This document shows, in pieces, positions 27,430-38,131 of a DNA stretch of 64,000 bases. This DNA comes from Sphingomonas sp. (GTDB lineage: Bacteria; Pseudomonadota; Alphaproteobacteria; Sphingomonadales; Sphingomonadaceae). The translations under genes and the position numbers were made by a program. The stretch covers positions 186,001 to 250,000 of the forward strand of contig NZ_JAFKMA010000004.1 of assembly GCF_017304635.1 (NCBI RefSeq), read 5' to 3'. How positions within the stretch are numbered: the first letter of the stretch is position 1; every line of letters starts with the position of its first letter. The notes below the pieces were generated by a model. That model saw only the letters and a list, made by a program, of their open reading frames with translations, searched no databases and had not been told where the DNA came from.

Positions 27430-29412
27430 TTACTGTCGCATGCCCATCGATCCGCGGAGAAAGGTGTCGATCCGCGTCAGCATCTGGGTCCGTATCTGAT
27501 TGTCATCGAGCTGGTGATCCAGCCCTTTGAATTCGACTAGCTCCGCTGTTCCGCCGGCGGCCCGAAGACGGCTGACCATCATTCGTGATTCGCCGACACC
27601 GACATTGAGGTCGCGGTCGCCGTGAAACAACAACACCGGTGCTTTTATCCGGGCGGCGGCGCGAGCTGGCGATCCCTCTACGACCCATGGTCCGTGACCG
27701 ATGAAAGCATCGACCTGCGGAAAATTGGTGAAGTTTGCCGATTCGTTCCGCAAAGTCTCGAGATCGGTGACCGGGGCGATTCCGACGACGGCTTTGAAAA
27801 GCGCTGGATCGAGGACCGAGCCCTGCAATGCCGCATAGCCGCCATAGGACCAACCGACGATCGCCAGCTTGCCGGGATCGGCGATCCCCGTCTTGACCAG
27901 CCAACGACCGGCGTCATCGACATCGCCGATCGACGTCCGCCACGATTGGAAACCGTTCTTCTGATACCAACTGTCGCCATATCCGGTCGAGCCGCGAAAG
28001 TTTGGCTGGATTACGGCATAACCGCGAGCGGCGAAGAATTGCGACAACCAGTCGAACCCCCATTCGTCGCGCGCACCCGGGCCGCCGTGCGGCATCACGA
28101 TGGCAGGCAGGTTCTTTCCGGTACTACCGACGGGCAACGTCAAATAGGCGGGGATATCGGTGCCATCAGCAGCCCGGTAGGTGATCGGTCGCACCGCCGC
28201 CAGCGCCGTTTTGGCTAGATCAGGACGCGACGGTATTACTTCCTCCAGCGAACGTTTTCCTCGATCGAAGACGTAGTAGGTGCCGGGATCGGTGTCGCTT
28301 CCGGCGAATAACAGGAGGCGCTTCTCATCGGCACTCGAGTCGATGAACGAAATCAGCTTGCCCGGCAGCGCCTTGGGCAGCGCGGCACGCAACGCCTGAA
28401 GGTCCGGATCGAAGAAAACCGTCTCACGCCGGTCGGTGATGTAGGACACGCCGACCACGCGATTACGGCGACCGATGCGGATGAGGTCGTCGACATCGAC
28501 ATCGGGGCGGTCGAATACCAGTTTGCGCGTAAGATTGCCGTCGAGCGACAGACTGTACAGTGCCTGACGGCCCGATTTCGATTCCAGACCGTAGACCACG
28601 TTCAGGTCGGGATCGACGGCATATGGTACGAAACCCACCAAGCCGTCACCTTGATCGATGACGGTGGTCAACGGCTTCCATTGGCGGCTGCCCGCCATAC
28701 GATACGAATAGCTGATACGGCTGCGGTCGTAGCCCGCGTCGTTGCGGGAACGAGTAGCCATAATCCGCACCGTTCCCTGCCCGTCGCTGACATAGTCGAC
28801 CGCGGTCAGTCCCGGCTGCTCGACCTGCCGCCGCGCCAAGGTGGAGGTGTTGACGAGATCGACGCCAAGTCCTTCCGCGGAACTGCTGAGGTGGGTACCC
28901 ATCGAACTTTCCGGCACCGCGAATCGCGTTATCAGTGCCGACCCGTTGCCCGATCCCCAGTCGAGTAGCGTTCCGCCGTTCTGCGCCACGCCGAGTGCAC
29001 GGCTCGACGTGCGTTCGCTCAGCATTTTGAGCCCGCCGCCATCGGCGTTAATGGCAACGATCCGCGAATAGCTGGCACGACCGGTATCCGTCTCGACATT
29101 CATGTAGATCGAACAAATCAGCCGAGTATCGGTAGCCCAGTGGCAGTCGTTCAATCGTTCCGGATCGTTGGTCGACCTCAGGATCATTTTGGGCGTGCCG
29201 CCAGCGACCAGATCCGCAACGAGCAGCGCTTCGCCGCGGCCGGCGGTGGGGCTGATAAATGCCACTTTGTTGCCGTCGGGGGAAAGGCTGATCTGCTCGA
29301 CATATTCGCGCGCGCCAAATGCCGCGGAGAGATTGGCGGGATCGGCTTGGGCCGCCGCGCTCGTCGCGCTGAACAAGGTCCAACCCAGCATTGATACCGT
29401 CGCCGTCCGCAT
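27430..29412 (-). CDS. S9-family (prolyl oligopeptidase-type) serine peptidase
   Basis: A 660-residue secreted peptidase. The N-terminus MRTATVSMLGWTLFSATSAAAQ is a signal peptide with AAA-Q cleavage, so it should act in the periplasm. A beta-propeller-like domain of about 380 residues precedes the alpha/beta hydrolase domain with VMPHGGPGARDEWGFDW, nucleophile S522 in VGWSYGGYAALQ, the Asp in FHGDRDLNVG and the His in GLDHQLD. All three catalytic residues are present. Its third-position GC is visibly lower than in neighbours, which may mean a more recent arrival. It is divergent from the M28 peptidase gene. Confidence 0.9.
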   Translation of the reverse strand: MRTATVSMLGWTLFSATSAAAQADPANLSAAFGAREYVEQISLSPDGNKVAFISPTAGRGEALLVADLVAGGTPKMILRSTNDPERLNDCHWATDTRLICSIYMNVETDTGRASYSRIVAINADGGGLKMLSERTSSRALGVAQNGGTLLDWGSGNGSALITRFAVPESSMGTHLSSSAEGLGVDLVNTSTLARRQVEQPGLTAVDYVSDGQGTVRIMATRSRNDAGYDRSRISYSYRMAGSRQWKPLTTVIDQGDGLVGFVPYAVDPDLNVVYGLESKSGRQALYSLSLDGNLTRKLVFDRPDVDVDDLIRIGRRNRVVGVSYITDRRETVFFDPDLQALRAALPKALPGKLISFIDSSADEKRLLLFAGSDTDPGTYYVFDRGKRSLEEVIPSRPDLAKTALAAVRPITYRAADGTDIPAYLTLPVGSTGKNLPAIVMPHGGPGARDEWGFDWLSQFFAARGYAVIQPNFRGSTGYGDSWYQKNGFQSWRTSIGDVDDAGRWLVKTGIADPGKLAIVGWSYGGYAALQGSVLDPALFKAVVGIAPVTDLETLRNESANFTNFPQVDAFIGHGPWVVEGSPARAAARIKAPVLLFHGDRDLNVGVGESRMMVSRLRAAGGTAELVEFKGLDHQLDDNQIRTQMLTRIDTFLRGSMGMRQ

Positions 29413-29536
29413 TCACTTCCCTCCCGCGTCGATCTTTGCCCGAACAATACGGTACCTCGATGAGCATACAAGGCGCGGCTTGTCTGGGGTGCGACGAACT
29501 GTCAGACTTCGACTTTCTCTTGTCGAAAGCCCGTCG

Positions 29537-31174
<1,638 letters not shown>

Positions 31175-31187
31175 TCCGCGAAGGCGA

Positions 31188-31355
31188 TCAGCGTCCGGTC
31201 GGGTGCGCGGCGGGCCGGTCGATCGCGCGGCCCTCGCGTTGGGTGAGGTAGCGGGCGATCGCCGCTTCGGTGTCGAACGGCGCGTCGCTCGTCGTGACCG
31301 CCGGTGCCGGACCGGCGAACAGGGTGCGGAGCAGGCGAGGCAGGAAGAGTGCCAT
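31188..31355 (-). CDS. Small hypothetical protein
   Basis: A 55-residue frame running MALFLPRLLRTLFAG, an alanine-rich middle, then FDTEAAIARYLTQREGRAID and a short basic tail. It fills the gap between the M28 peptidase and agmatine deiminase, and its codons have the GC-rich third positions typical of this genome. No motif is recognised. Confidence 0.5.
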   Translation of the reverse strand: MALFLPRLLRTLFAGPAPAVTTSDAPFDTEAAIARYLTQREGRAIDRPAAHPTGR

Positions 31356-31440
31356 CGCCGATCGCTACGCCGCGCGCCGTTAACATTTCGCCAAACCGGC
31401 GATATGGCGTGGGCATGACCGCTGCGCCTAGCTTCCCCGC

Positions 31441-32421
31441 ATGACTCGCCTGCCCCCGCCCAAGCCCGAATGGGCGCCGCACAAGGCGGTGTGGATCGGC
31501 TTTCCCAGCCATCCCGATTTGTGGCAACTCGACCTCGAGCCGGCGCGGGACGAGGTCGTGGCGTTCGCGCGCGCCGTCCATGCCGACGGGCGCGGCGAGC
31601 AGGTGCTGCTGGTCGCGGCCGATGCCGAAGCGGCGGCGGCGGCGACGCGGCGCGCCGGCGATTTCGCCAAGGTGGTGGTGCAGCCGTTCGGCGACATCTG
31701 GCTGCGCGATACCGGGGCGATCATCCGCGGCGACGGCGTCGCGGCCGACTTCCAGTTCAACGGCTGGGGCGGCAAGTACGACCTGCCCGGCGACGACGAT
31801 GTCGGGGCGCGGCTGGCACATGCGCGGCACAAGACGGTCGAGAGCTTCCCCTGGGTGCTCGAAGGCGGCGCGATCGACGGCGACGGCACCGGCCTGGTCG
31901 TCACCACCGAACAATGCCTGCTCAACCGCAACCGCAACGGCATGATGTCGCGCAGCGAGATCGAGGATCTGCTCTATCGCGACCTGGGGTATGACGAGGT
32001 GCTGTGGCTGGGCGACGGGCTGCTCAACGACCATACCGACGGGCATGTCGACAACCTCGCCCGCTTCGTCGCGCCGCGCACGCTGGCGATGCCCGCGGCG
32101 AGCGACAACGACCCCAACTGGCAGGTCTATCAGCGAGCGGCGCAACGCGCGCGCGAACATGACGACGTGACCGTGGTGACGGTGCCTTCGCCCGGCCGCG
32201 TGCTGCGCGACGAGGAGATCGTGCCGGCGAGCTACATGAACTTCTATATCGGCAATGCGAGCGTCGTCGTGCCGCTATATGGCACCGACAACGACGCGGC
32301 GGCAGTCGCGGCGATCGCGGCACTGTTCCCGGGACGCGAGACGGTGGGCCTGCGCGCGGACCATATCCTGACCGGCGGCGGGAGCTTTCACTGCATCTCG
32401 CAGCAAATCCCGGTGATCTGA
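31441..32421 (+). CDS. aguA: Agmatine deiminase
   Basis: A 326-residue pentein-fold enzyme of the peptidyl-arginine-deiminase type, hydrolysing agmatine to N-carbamoylputrescine. Motifs are WPSHP-like IGFPSHPDLW, WLRDTGAI at about 84-91, GGAIDGDGTGLVVTTEQCLLN with the catalytic acid region, DHTDGHVDNLARFV, and C-terminal GGGSFHCISQQIPVI in which C318 is the nucleophile. The second enzyme of the pathway, AguB, is not in the window. Its transcript probably ends at the 27-bp hairpin downstream. Confidence 0.93.
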   Translation: MTRLPPPKPEWAPHKAVWIGFPSHPDLWQLDLEPARDEVVAFARAVHADGRGEQVLLVAADAEAAAAATRRAGDFAKVVVQPFGDIWLRDTGAIIRGDGVAADFQFNGWGGKYDLPGDDDVGARLAHARHKTVESFPWVLEGGAIDGDGTGLVVTTEQCLLNRNRNGMMSRSEIEDLLYRDLGYDEVLWLGDGLLNDHTDGHVDNLARFVAPRTLAMPAASDNDPNWQVYQRAAQRAREHDDVTVVTVPSPGRVLRDEEIVPASYMNFYIGNASVVVPLYGTDNDAAAVAAIAALFPGRETVGLRADHILTGGGSFHCISQQIPVI

Positions 32422-32444
32422 TCGGCTTTCGCCGATGGGCGGCA

Positions 32445-32514
32445 CCGGCCCGCTCCCCCACCCGACCGCCCATAGCATAAACTGATCGGGCGGTCGGGTG
32501 GGGGAGCGGGCCGG
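32445..32514. terminator. Perfect 27-bp inverted repeat between convergent genes
   Basis: The arms at 32445-32471 and 32488-32514 (beginning CCGGCCCGCTCCCCCACCCG) are exact complements around a 16-base AT-containing loop. Placed between aguA and the LON-domain gene, which converge, it probably works as a bidirectional terminator. Confidence 0.75.
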
Positions 32515-32526
32515 CACCGCGACGGA

Positions 32527-33150
32527 CTATTGCAACGTCACGCGTTCCTCACCGTCGTGGCGGCCGAAGAATTGCATCAGCTGGACGATCAGGTCGGCGC
32601 GTTCGGTCAGGCCGGTCGCTTCGAGCAACGCCTGCTTCGCCGCCGAATCGAACGGCGCGATCTGGGCGATGCCGTTGACCAGCGCTTCGTCGTCGAGCCG
32701 CGCGACCGAGTCCCAGTCGACCGCATAGCCCTGGCGGTCGGCGAAGCGGCGCGATTCGCTTTCCAGGCTGGCGCGATGCGCGATCGACAGCGCCTCTGGC
32801 TCGTCGGGTTGGGGGAGCAGTTCGGCCTCGACCTGGCGGAACGGCGTGGTCACGGTCAGTTCGCGGATGGTGCGGAACAGCGCGACGCCCTCCAGCACGA
32901 TGTCGAAGCGGCCGTCGTCATGCGCCTCGATCTCGGCGATCCGCCCGACGCAGCCCAGGTCGAACAACACCGGCTCGCGACTACCCGAATCGTGCGGCCC
33001 GCGCGGCTGGATCATCCCGATCCGCCGGTCGCGCGCCATCGCGTCGCTGACCAGCGCGCGATAACGCGGCTCGAAGATGTGCAGCGGCAGATGCATGCGC
33101 GGGAACAGCAATGCCCCCGGCAACGGGAAGATCGAGAGCCGCGTCGTCAC
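32527..33150 (-). CDS. LON N-terminal-domain (substrate-binding) protein
   Basis: A 207-residue stand-alone LON substrate-binding domain (PUA-like): LSIFPLPGALLFPRMHLPLH, FEPRYRALV, VGRIAEIEAHDDGRFDIVLEG. There is no AAA or protease domain. Such proteins are common in alphaproteobacteria next to the CnoX-like thioredoxin gene, as here; function is not established. I chose the GTG at 33150 (TTRLSIFPLPG follows), since upstream residues in this frame run antisense-like through the thioredoxin gene. Confidence 0.9.
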   Translation of the reverse strand: MTTRLSIFPLPGALLFPRMHLPLHIFEPRYRALVSDAMARDRRIGMIQPRGPHDSGSREPVLFDLGCVGRIAEIEAHDDGRFDIVLEGVALFRTIRELTVTTPFRQVEAELLPQPDEPEALSIAHRASLESESRRFADRQGYAVDWDSVARLDDEALVNGIAQIAPFDSAAKQALLEATGLTERADLIVQLMQFFGRHDGEERVTLQ

Positions 33151-33163
33151 CGGACCCGTCCGC

Positions 33164-34075
33164 TCACGTGAACAATATCGCCGACAGCCGCCGGCGCTGC
33201 GCCGACACCCACGGATCCTCCAGCCCGACCACTTCGAGCAGCTTGAGGAACTGTGCCCGCGCCGCGCCCTCGTTCCAGTCGCGGTCCTTGGCGACGATCG
33301 CGAGCAGCGAATCGGCGGCGGCATCACGCTCGCCCGCCGCCATCTGCGCATTGGCAAGGTCGAACCGCGCTTGCAGATTCTCCGGATCGGCATCGGCGGC
33401 GGCGACCAGCGGGGCGAGATCGGCGGCGGCTGGCGCCGACCGGGCAAGGTCGAGCGCCGCGCGTGCGCGGTCGAGTTCGGGTGCCTTGGTGGCCTCGTCG
33501 GGCACGGCGGCCAGCGCGGCGTCCGCCTCGTCGAGCCGCCCGCCCGCGACCAGCGCGCGGACGCGCCCGGCGATGACCTCGGGATGATCGGGCGCGATCT
33601 CGGCGATCTGGTCGAAGATGGACAGCGCGCGCGCCGCATCGCCCTCGGCCAGCACCTGCTCGCCCATCGCGATCAGCGGCTCGATCTCCGCCTCGGTCCG
33701 CGCGTCGGCGCTGTCGACCGGCAATTGCGCCAGGATCTGGTCGAGCATCTTCTTCAGCTGCGATTCGGTGCGCGCATTGGTCAGGTCGGCGACCAGTTGC
33801 CCCTGGAACATCGCATAGACGGTCGGGATCGACTTGATCTGGAATTGCGCGGCGATGAACTGGTTCTTGTCGGTGTCGATCTTGGCCAGCACGACGCCCT
33901 TGTCGGCATAATCCGCCGCGACCTTCTCGATCACCGGCGACAGCGCCTTGCACGGCCCGCACCATTCGGCCCAGAAGTCGATCATCACCAGCTTCGTCAT
34001 CGACGGTTCGACGACGTCGCGACGGAACGCCTCGACGGCGTCCTTTTCCTGGGGGCTCATTCCTAGCGTGGCCAA
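33164..34075 (-). CDS. CnoX/YbbN-like thioredoxin-TPR co-chaperone
   Basis: A 303-residue protein. Residues 10-125 are a thioredoxin domain with active site WCGPC (C39, C42), KIDTDKNQ and IKSIPTVYAMF. Residues 140-300 are helical TPR-like repeats (ADAALAAVPDEATKAPELD). This is the CnoX/YbbN architecture, a holdase that protects proteins from chlorine oxidation and hands them to GroEL. Both cysteines of the CxxC motif are kept, whereas E. coli CnoX has lost reductase activity. It is followed after 13 bases by the LON-domain gene. Confidence 0.9.
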   Translation of the reverse strand: MATLGMSPQEKDAVEAFRRDVVEPSMTKLVMIDFWAEWCGPCKALSPVIEKVAADYADKGVVLAKIDTDKNQFIAAQFQIKSIPTVYAMFQGQLVADLTNARTESQLKKMLDQILAQLPVDSADARTEAEIEPLIAMGEQVLAEGDAARALSIFDQIAEIAPDHPEVIAGRVRALVAGGRLDEADAALAAVPDEATKAPELDRARAALDLARSAPAAADLAPLVAAADADPENLQARFDLANAQMAAGERDAAADSLLAIVAKDRDWNEGAARAQFLKLLEVVGLEDPWVSAQRRRLSAILFT

Positions 34076-34231
34076 AGCCGATACTCCGTATTGGTGCCGC
34101 CCTTATGTGGGCGCGGGCCCGTGGAAGCCAAGGCTTTTCGCGGCATGGCAACGGGGGGTTGCGGACCCCGAGCGGCGATGCTAGTGGCGCCCCTCCTTAC
34201 CCGCCCGCACACGTTGCGGGCCGGCGCCAGA

Positions 34232-34306
34232 GCGGGCGTAGCTCAGGGGTAGAGCACAACCTTGCCAAGGTTGGGGTCGAGGGTTCGAATCCCTTCGCCC
34301 GCTCCA
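34232..34306 (+). tRNA. tRNA-Gly(GCC)
   Basis: The sequence folds as a full cloverleaf: a 7-bp acceptor stem (GCGGGCG / CGCCCGC), D-arm TAGCTCAGGGGTAGAGC, anticodon arm with loop CTTGCCAAG (anticodon GCC), T-arm GGGTTCGAATCCC, discriminator T and an encoded CCA at 34304-34306. Confidence 0.97.
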
Positions 34307-34614
34307 ACTGCCGCAGCGATTTAGCTGCGCTAAATCGTGCTCAGCGGCAGTTCGGACGGCATCGCCCGTGGCGATGACCGACGACGCGGCTTTGCCGCGT
34401 CGGAACCCTCGAGTCTTTGTTGGCGCTCCGCCCTGCCGGGCTCCGCGCGGGGTCCGAATCCCTTCGCCCGCTCCCGTTTCTTGCCGTGAAATAGTGGCGC
34501 TATTTCACGAACAGCAAGAAACCCGACCAGCCTCGCGCAGCGAGGGCTGACGACGCGGCTTTGCCGCGGCGCTTCGACAGCGGACCCTACGATTCCCCCG
34601 ATCGTTCCCACCGC
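34307..34614. other. Non-coding stretch after tRNA-Gly with a tRNA 3'-end repeat
   Basis: No gene is seen. At 34456-34474 the 19 bases GAATCCCTTCGCCCGCTCC repeat exactly the tRNA 3' end at 34287-34305, without any other tRNA part. Several hairpins lie between and after, including CGACGCGGC...GCCGCGTCG near 34380-34402 and CGATTTAGC...GCTAAATCG near 34316-34337. This resembles the footprint left by an element that used the tRNA 3' end as an attachment site. Confidence 0.6.
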
Positions 34615-34809
34615 ATGCCCTCCACGGTCATCCGCACCTTCGCCTACGACCCCGCCGCGCACCGGCTCGACGTCCAGTTCGTCTCTGGGCTCCGCTACGC
34701 CTATCTCGATGTGCCGGAAGACGAGGTCGCCGCGTTGCACCGCGCCGCGTCGAAGGGCGGATTCTTCAATCGCCGCATCCGCAACCGCTATCGCTTCGTC
34801 CGCCGCTGA
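34615..34809 (+). CDS. KTSC-domain protein
   Basis: A 64-residue protein that is essentially one KTSC domain: AYDPAAHRLDVQFVSGLRYAYLDVP, then FFNRRIRNRYRFVR at the C-terminus. The domain is often linked to lysyl-tRNA synthetase or found alone; its biochemical role is unknown. The ATG at 34615 gives the natural domain boundary. Confidence 0.8.
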   Translation: MPSTVIRTFAYDPAAHRLDVQFVSGLRYAYLDVPEDEVAALHRAASKGGFFNRRIRNRYRFVRR

Positions 34810-34824
34810 CGCTATCGTCGCCCG

Positions 34825-35628
34825 ATGGCAGCGATACGAATCGGCATCGGGGGGTGGACGTACGAGCCGTGGCGCGGGTCGTTCTTCCCCGACAAATGGC
34901 CGCACAAGCGCGAGCTCGAATATGCGGCGGGCAAGCTGACCGCGATCGAGGTCAACGGCACCTATTATTCGGGGTTCAAGCCTGCGACCTTCGCGGGCTG
35001 GGCGAAAGTCGTGCCAGACGACTTCGTGTTCACGCTGAAGGCCTCGCGCTTCTGCACCAACCGCAAGGTGCTGGCGGAGGCCGGCGAGTCGGTCGCGCGG
35101 TTCGTTGGGCAAGGTATCGTCGAACTGGGCGCCAAGCTCGGGCCGATCCTGTGGCAGTTCATGGCGACCAAGAAGTTCGACGCGGACGATTTCGGGGCGT
35201 TCCTGAAACTCTTGCCTGCCAGCCAGGACGGCGTCCCGCTGCGCCACGCGGTGCAGGTGCGGCACGACAGCTTTCATGTGCCGGCGTTCGTCGCCTTGTG
35301 CCGCGCCGCCGGGGTGGCGATCGTCTATGCCGAATCGGCGGACTATCCGGCGATCGCCGATGTGAGCGGCGATTTCGTCTATGCCCGGCTGGAGAATGCG
35401 GTGGAGGACGAGCCGCTCGGCTACCCGCCCGCCGCGCTCGATCGCTGGGCCGGCGTGGCGAAGGAGTGGGCGGCGGGCGGATCGCCCGAGGGACTGCCCC
35501 CCGAGGGACTGCCTTATGTCGCGCCGCCCGCGCCGACGACCCCGCGCGACACGTTCGTGTTCATGATAAACGGCGCCAAGGTGCGCGCGCCGGTGGCGGC
35601 GATGGCGCTGATCGAGCGGACGCGCTGA
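34825..35628 (+). CDS. DUF72-domain protein (YecE-like)
   Basis: A 267-residue TIM-barrel protein of the DUF72/YecE family: RIGIGGWTYEPWRGSFFP at the N-terminus, YAAGKLTAIEVNGTYY, FTLKASRFCTN, and C-terminal TFVFMINGAKVRAP. The family is widespread and has no assigned reaction. It starts 15 bases after the KTSC gene, and the two may be co-expressed. Confidence 0.9.
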   Translation: MAAIRIGIGGWTYEPWRGSFFPDKWPHKRELEYAAGKLTAIEVNGTYYSGFKPATFAGWAKVVPDDFVFTLKASRFCTNRKVLAEAGESVARFVGQGIVELGAKLGPILWQFMATKKFDADDFGAFLKLLPASQDGVPLRHAVQVRHDSFHVPAFVALCRAAGVAIVYAESADYPAIADVSGDFVYARLENAVEDEPLGYPPAALDRWAGVAKEWAAGGSPEGLPPEGLPYVAPPAPTTPRDTFVFMINGAKVRAPVAAMALIERTR

Positions 35629-36474
35629 CTATCGGATCGCGGGCGCGGGGTTGGCGGCGCGGCCGCCGATCGCCGCCGCATCCAACGTGTCGAGCGCGCG
35701 CCGCGCCGTCACGTAGCGTCGCGCGCCGGTCAGCCACGACGAGGCCTGGCTCGCACCGGGCATGCGCGCGAGTTCTTCCACCGCGGCCTCGACCTGCCCG
35801 GCATCGAGCAGCCGCTTGACGCGGTTCAGCCGTTCGCCCGGAACGGGCGACGGCGTGTCCTTGGGGTGGATCACGATCAGGCTGGTCAGCATCCGCCACA
35901 CCGCACCGCCCCAGCCGCCGCTGTCGGTCGGGCCGAGCGCCAGTTGTGGGCCGATCCGGTCGATCCCGGCGCGCAGATCCTCGATCGTCAGCGGGTTGCG
36001 CCCGGCATCGACGATCGCGGCGACCTCGCTCGGCTGGCTGGTGCCGAAACGGTCGCGCAACTGCTGTTCGAGATAGCCGAGCCCGAGCCCGCGATCGATC
36101 GCGCGGCGCGCGGCGAACGCGACCATCAGCGCTTCGGCGCGCGTCGCATTGCCATAAGCGGTGGCGGCGGCGCCGGTTACCGCCGAGGTGCGCTGTTCGA
36201 GCGCGGTCAATTGCGCGCCGAGCAGTTCCTCGCGCGCCGACAATGTCGCGGGATCGGTCGCGACCGGCGGGGTGACGATCACCTTGGTCGCCGGGGCGGC
36301 GGCGGTCGGCGCGGCGGCGGGCTGAGTCGTCGTCGTGGTATCGCCGTGGAAGCGGTTCATCGCCCAGACGGTCAGCAGGATGCTCAGCACCGCGACCGCG
36401 CAGGCGATCGCGAGTCCCACCGTCAGCGAGATGCGGCGCGGCGGCAGCGGGGCGGACGGGACGACGTCGCTCAT
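35629..36474 (-). CDS. COG4223 mitofilin-like membrane protein
   Basis: A 281-residue protein with a short cytoplasmic N-terminus, one membrane helix at about 18-39 (VGLAIACAVAVLSILLTVWAM), an Ala/Thr/Pro linker, and a helical domain ending in a mitofilin-like C-terminal region (RLLDAGQVEAAVEELARMPGA). Alphaproteobacteria typically carry this COG4223 gene after hemC-hemD, where it has been compared with HemX and with mitochondrial Mic60. The start ATG at 36474 precedes the basic PRRIS before the helix. It lies 31 bases after hemD. Confidence 0.85.
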   Translation of the reverse strand: MSDVVPSAPLPPRRISLTVGLAIACAVAVLSILLTVWAMNRFHGDTTTTTQPAAAPTAAAPATKVIVTPPVATDPATLSAREELLGAQLTALEQRTSAVTGAAATAYGNATRAEALMVAFAARRAIDRGLGLGYLEQQLRDRFGTSQPSEVAAIVDAGRNPLTIEDLRAGIDRIGPQLALGPTDSGGWGGAVWRMLTSLIVIHPKDTPSPVPGERLNRVKRLLDAGQVEAAVEELARMPGASQASSWLTGARRYVTARRALDTLDAAAIGGRAANPAPAIR

Positions 36475-36505
36475 GCGGTCCTTATCCGCGCCGCGGCGGG
36501 CACCG

Positions 36506-37180
36506 TCAATCGGCGAGCGCGGCGGCGCACGCCACGAGCGCGTCGTCGGTCGGGACGTCGGCGGTGGCGATGTCGGCCCAGCCGGGGCCGGCGGCATCGG
36601 CCACCGCTCGGCTGATCGCGGCGAGGCGGAGGGCGGCGCGGTCGATCGCGGCGGCGTCGATCAGTTCGGCGAGGCGCGATGCGGCGCGGGCTGAGTGAAG
36701 CAGGGCGACGGCGCCATCGAGCCGCGCGACGGTGGCGGGCGCGACGGGCAGCGGCTCGCTCGCATAGACCGCCTCCGCCTGGGCGACGATGCCGCCGGCG
36801 TCGAGCTTGCGCTCGCGTCCGGCCAGCAACAGCGCGCGGCGAACGCCGATCGCTGCCATCCGATCGACCAGTGCGGCGGCATCGGCGTCACCGGTCACGG
36901 CGATCGTGAATCCCGCCTCGCGCGCGGCAGCGGCGGTCGTGGCGCCCACGGCATGAACCGGCAAGTCGCGCAATTCGGCCAGACCCGCACCACCGAAGCG
37001 AACCGCATTGGCGCTGGTCAGGATCAGCGCGTCGAACACCGACGGATCGGACGGCGCCCAGTCGAGCGCGCGCACCTCAAACAGCGGCAGGCGGATCGTC
37101 GCCAGCCCGATCGCGTCCAGCCGGGCGATCGTCGCGGCATTGCCCGGCTCCGGACGCAGCACCGCGACCGCACGGCTCAT
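36506..37180 (-). CDS. hemD: Uroporphyrinogen-III synthase
   Basis: A 224-residue two-domain HemD that cyclises hydroxymethylbilane to uroporphyrinogen III. Sequence conservation in this family is low. Here the landmarks are VLRPEPGNAATIARLDAIGL, the FDALILTSANAVRF strand-turn, VHAVGATTAAAAREAGF, and ALLHSARAASRLAEL. Position between hemC (four-base overlap) and the COG4223 gene supports the call. Confidence 0.88.
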   Translation of the reverse strand: MSRAVAVLRPEPGNAATIARLDAIGLATIRLPLFEVRALDWAPSDPSVFDALILTSANAVRFGGAGLAELRDLPVHAVGATTAAAAREAGFTIAVTGDADAAALVDRMAAIGVRRALLLAGRERKLDAGGIVAQAEAVYASEPLPVAPATVARLDGAVALLHSARAASRLAELIDAAAIDRAALRLAAISRAVADAAGPGWADIATADVPTDDALVACAAALAD

Positions 37181-38079
37181 CCGCCGAACCCGGCGCGTAC
37201 CGCCGTCGGCGCGGCGTCGAGCAACGCGCGGGCGAGGTCGGCGGCGAGCGCCATCCCATCCGCCCCGGCGGCGGCGGCCGCGACATGCTCGGCCCCGTCT
37301 TCCGAGAACAATTCCGCGCGCAACGTCACCGTCTCCCCGTCGATCGTCGCCAGCGCGGCGACCGGCGAATGGCAGGTCGCCTCCAGCGTCGCGAGCAACG
37401 CGCGCTCGCACGCCACCGCCCGGTGCGTCGGCGCATGGTCGATCGCCGCCAGCATCGCGCGCACGGCCGCGTCGTCGGCGCGGCACTCGATCCCGACCGC
37501 CCCCTGCGCGGGCGCCGGCAGCATGTCCGCGACCGCGATCGCCGATCCGACGTCATGACGCCCGAGCCGTTTCAGCCCCGCCGCCGCGAGCAACGTCGCA
37601 TCCGCCTCGCCCGCCGCCAGCTTCGCCAGACGCGTATCGACATTGCCGCGGAACAGCACGACCGACACGTCGGGCCGCGCGCGCAGCACCTGGGCGCGGC
37701 GGCGCGGGCTGCTGGTGCCGACCACGCCGCCGGGGCGGATCGCGGCGAGGCTGTCGGCCCCGACCAGCCGGTCGCGCACGTCGGCGCGTTCGAGCATCGC
37801 GGCGATGACGATCGCCGTGGGGCGGATCGTCTCGACATCCTTCATCGAATGCACCGCGATGTCGATCTCGCCGCCGAGCAAGGCGCGGTCGAGCTCCTTG
37901 GTCCACAGCGCCTTGCCGCCGATCTCCGCCAGCGCGCGATCCTGCACGCGGTCGCCCGTCGTCCTGATGACGCAGATCTCGACCGCGACGCCGTGCGCGG
38001 CGGCGAGCGCGTCCTTGACCATGTTCGCTTGAGTGAGCGCGAGCGGCGAACCGCGCGTGCCGAGACGGATCGGGGGCAT
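37177..38079 (-). CDS. hemC: Hydroxymethylbilane synthase (porphobilinogen deaminase)
   Basis: A 300-residue enzyme that polymerises four porphobilinogens. Motifs are RLGTRGSPLALTQANMV, ALWTKELDRALL, DIAVHSMKDVET, GTSSPRRRAQ, and RGNVDTRLAKL. The dipyrromethane cofactor cysteine is C236 in ATCHSPVAAL. The start ATG at 38079 gives the conserved N-terminus. It opens the hemC-hemD-COG4223 unit and is divergent from tsaD across 52 bases. Confidence 0.96.
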   Translation of the reverse strand: MPPIRLGTRGSPLALTQANMVKDALAAAHGVAVEICVIRTTGDRVQDRALAEIGGKALWTKELDRALLGGEIDIAVHSMKDVETIRPTAIVIAAMLERADVRDRLVGADSLAAIRPGGVVGTSSPRRRAQVLRARPDVSVVLFRGNVDTRLAKLAAGEADATLLAAAGLKRLGRHDVGSAIAVADMLPAPAQGAVGIECRADDAAVRAMLAAIDHAPTHRAVACERALLATLEATCHSPVAALATIDGETVTLRAELFSEDGAEHVAAAAAGADGMALAADLARALLDAAPTAVRAGFGG

Positions 38080-38131
38080 GGCTTGTGCTACCGGGCGAGG
38101 GGCGTAGAGGAAAGACCATGCTTGTGCAGCC

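Noticed and set aside
34456-34474. A second tRNA-Gly gene
   Set aside because: Only the T-arm and acceptor 3' strand are present. There is no D-arm, anticodon arm or 5' acceptor strand.
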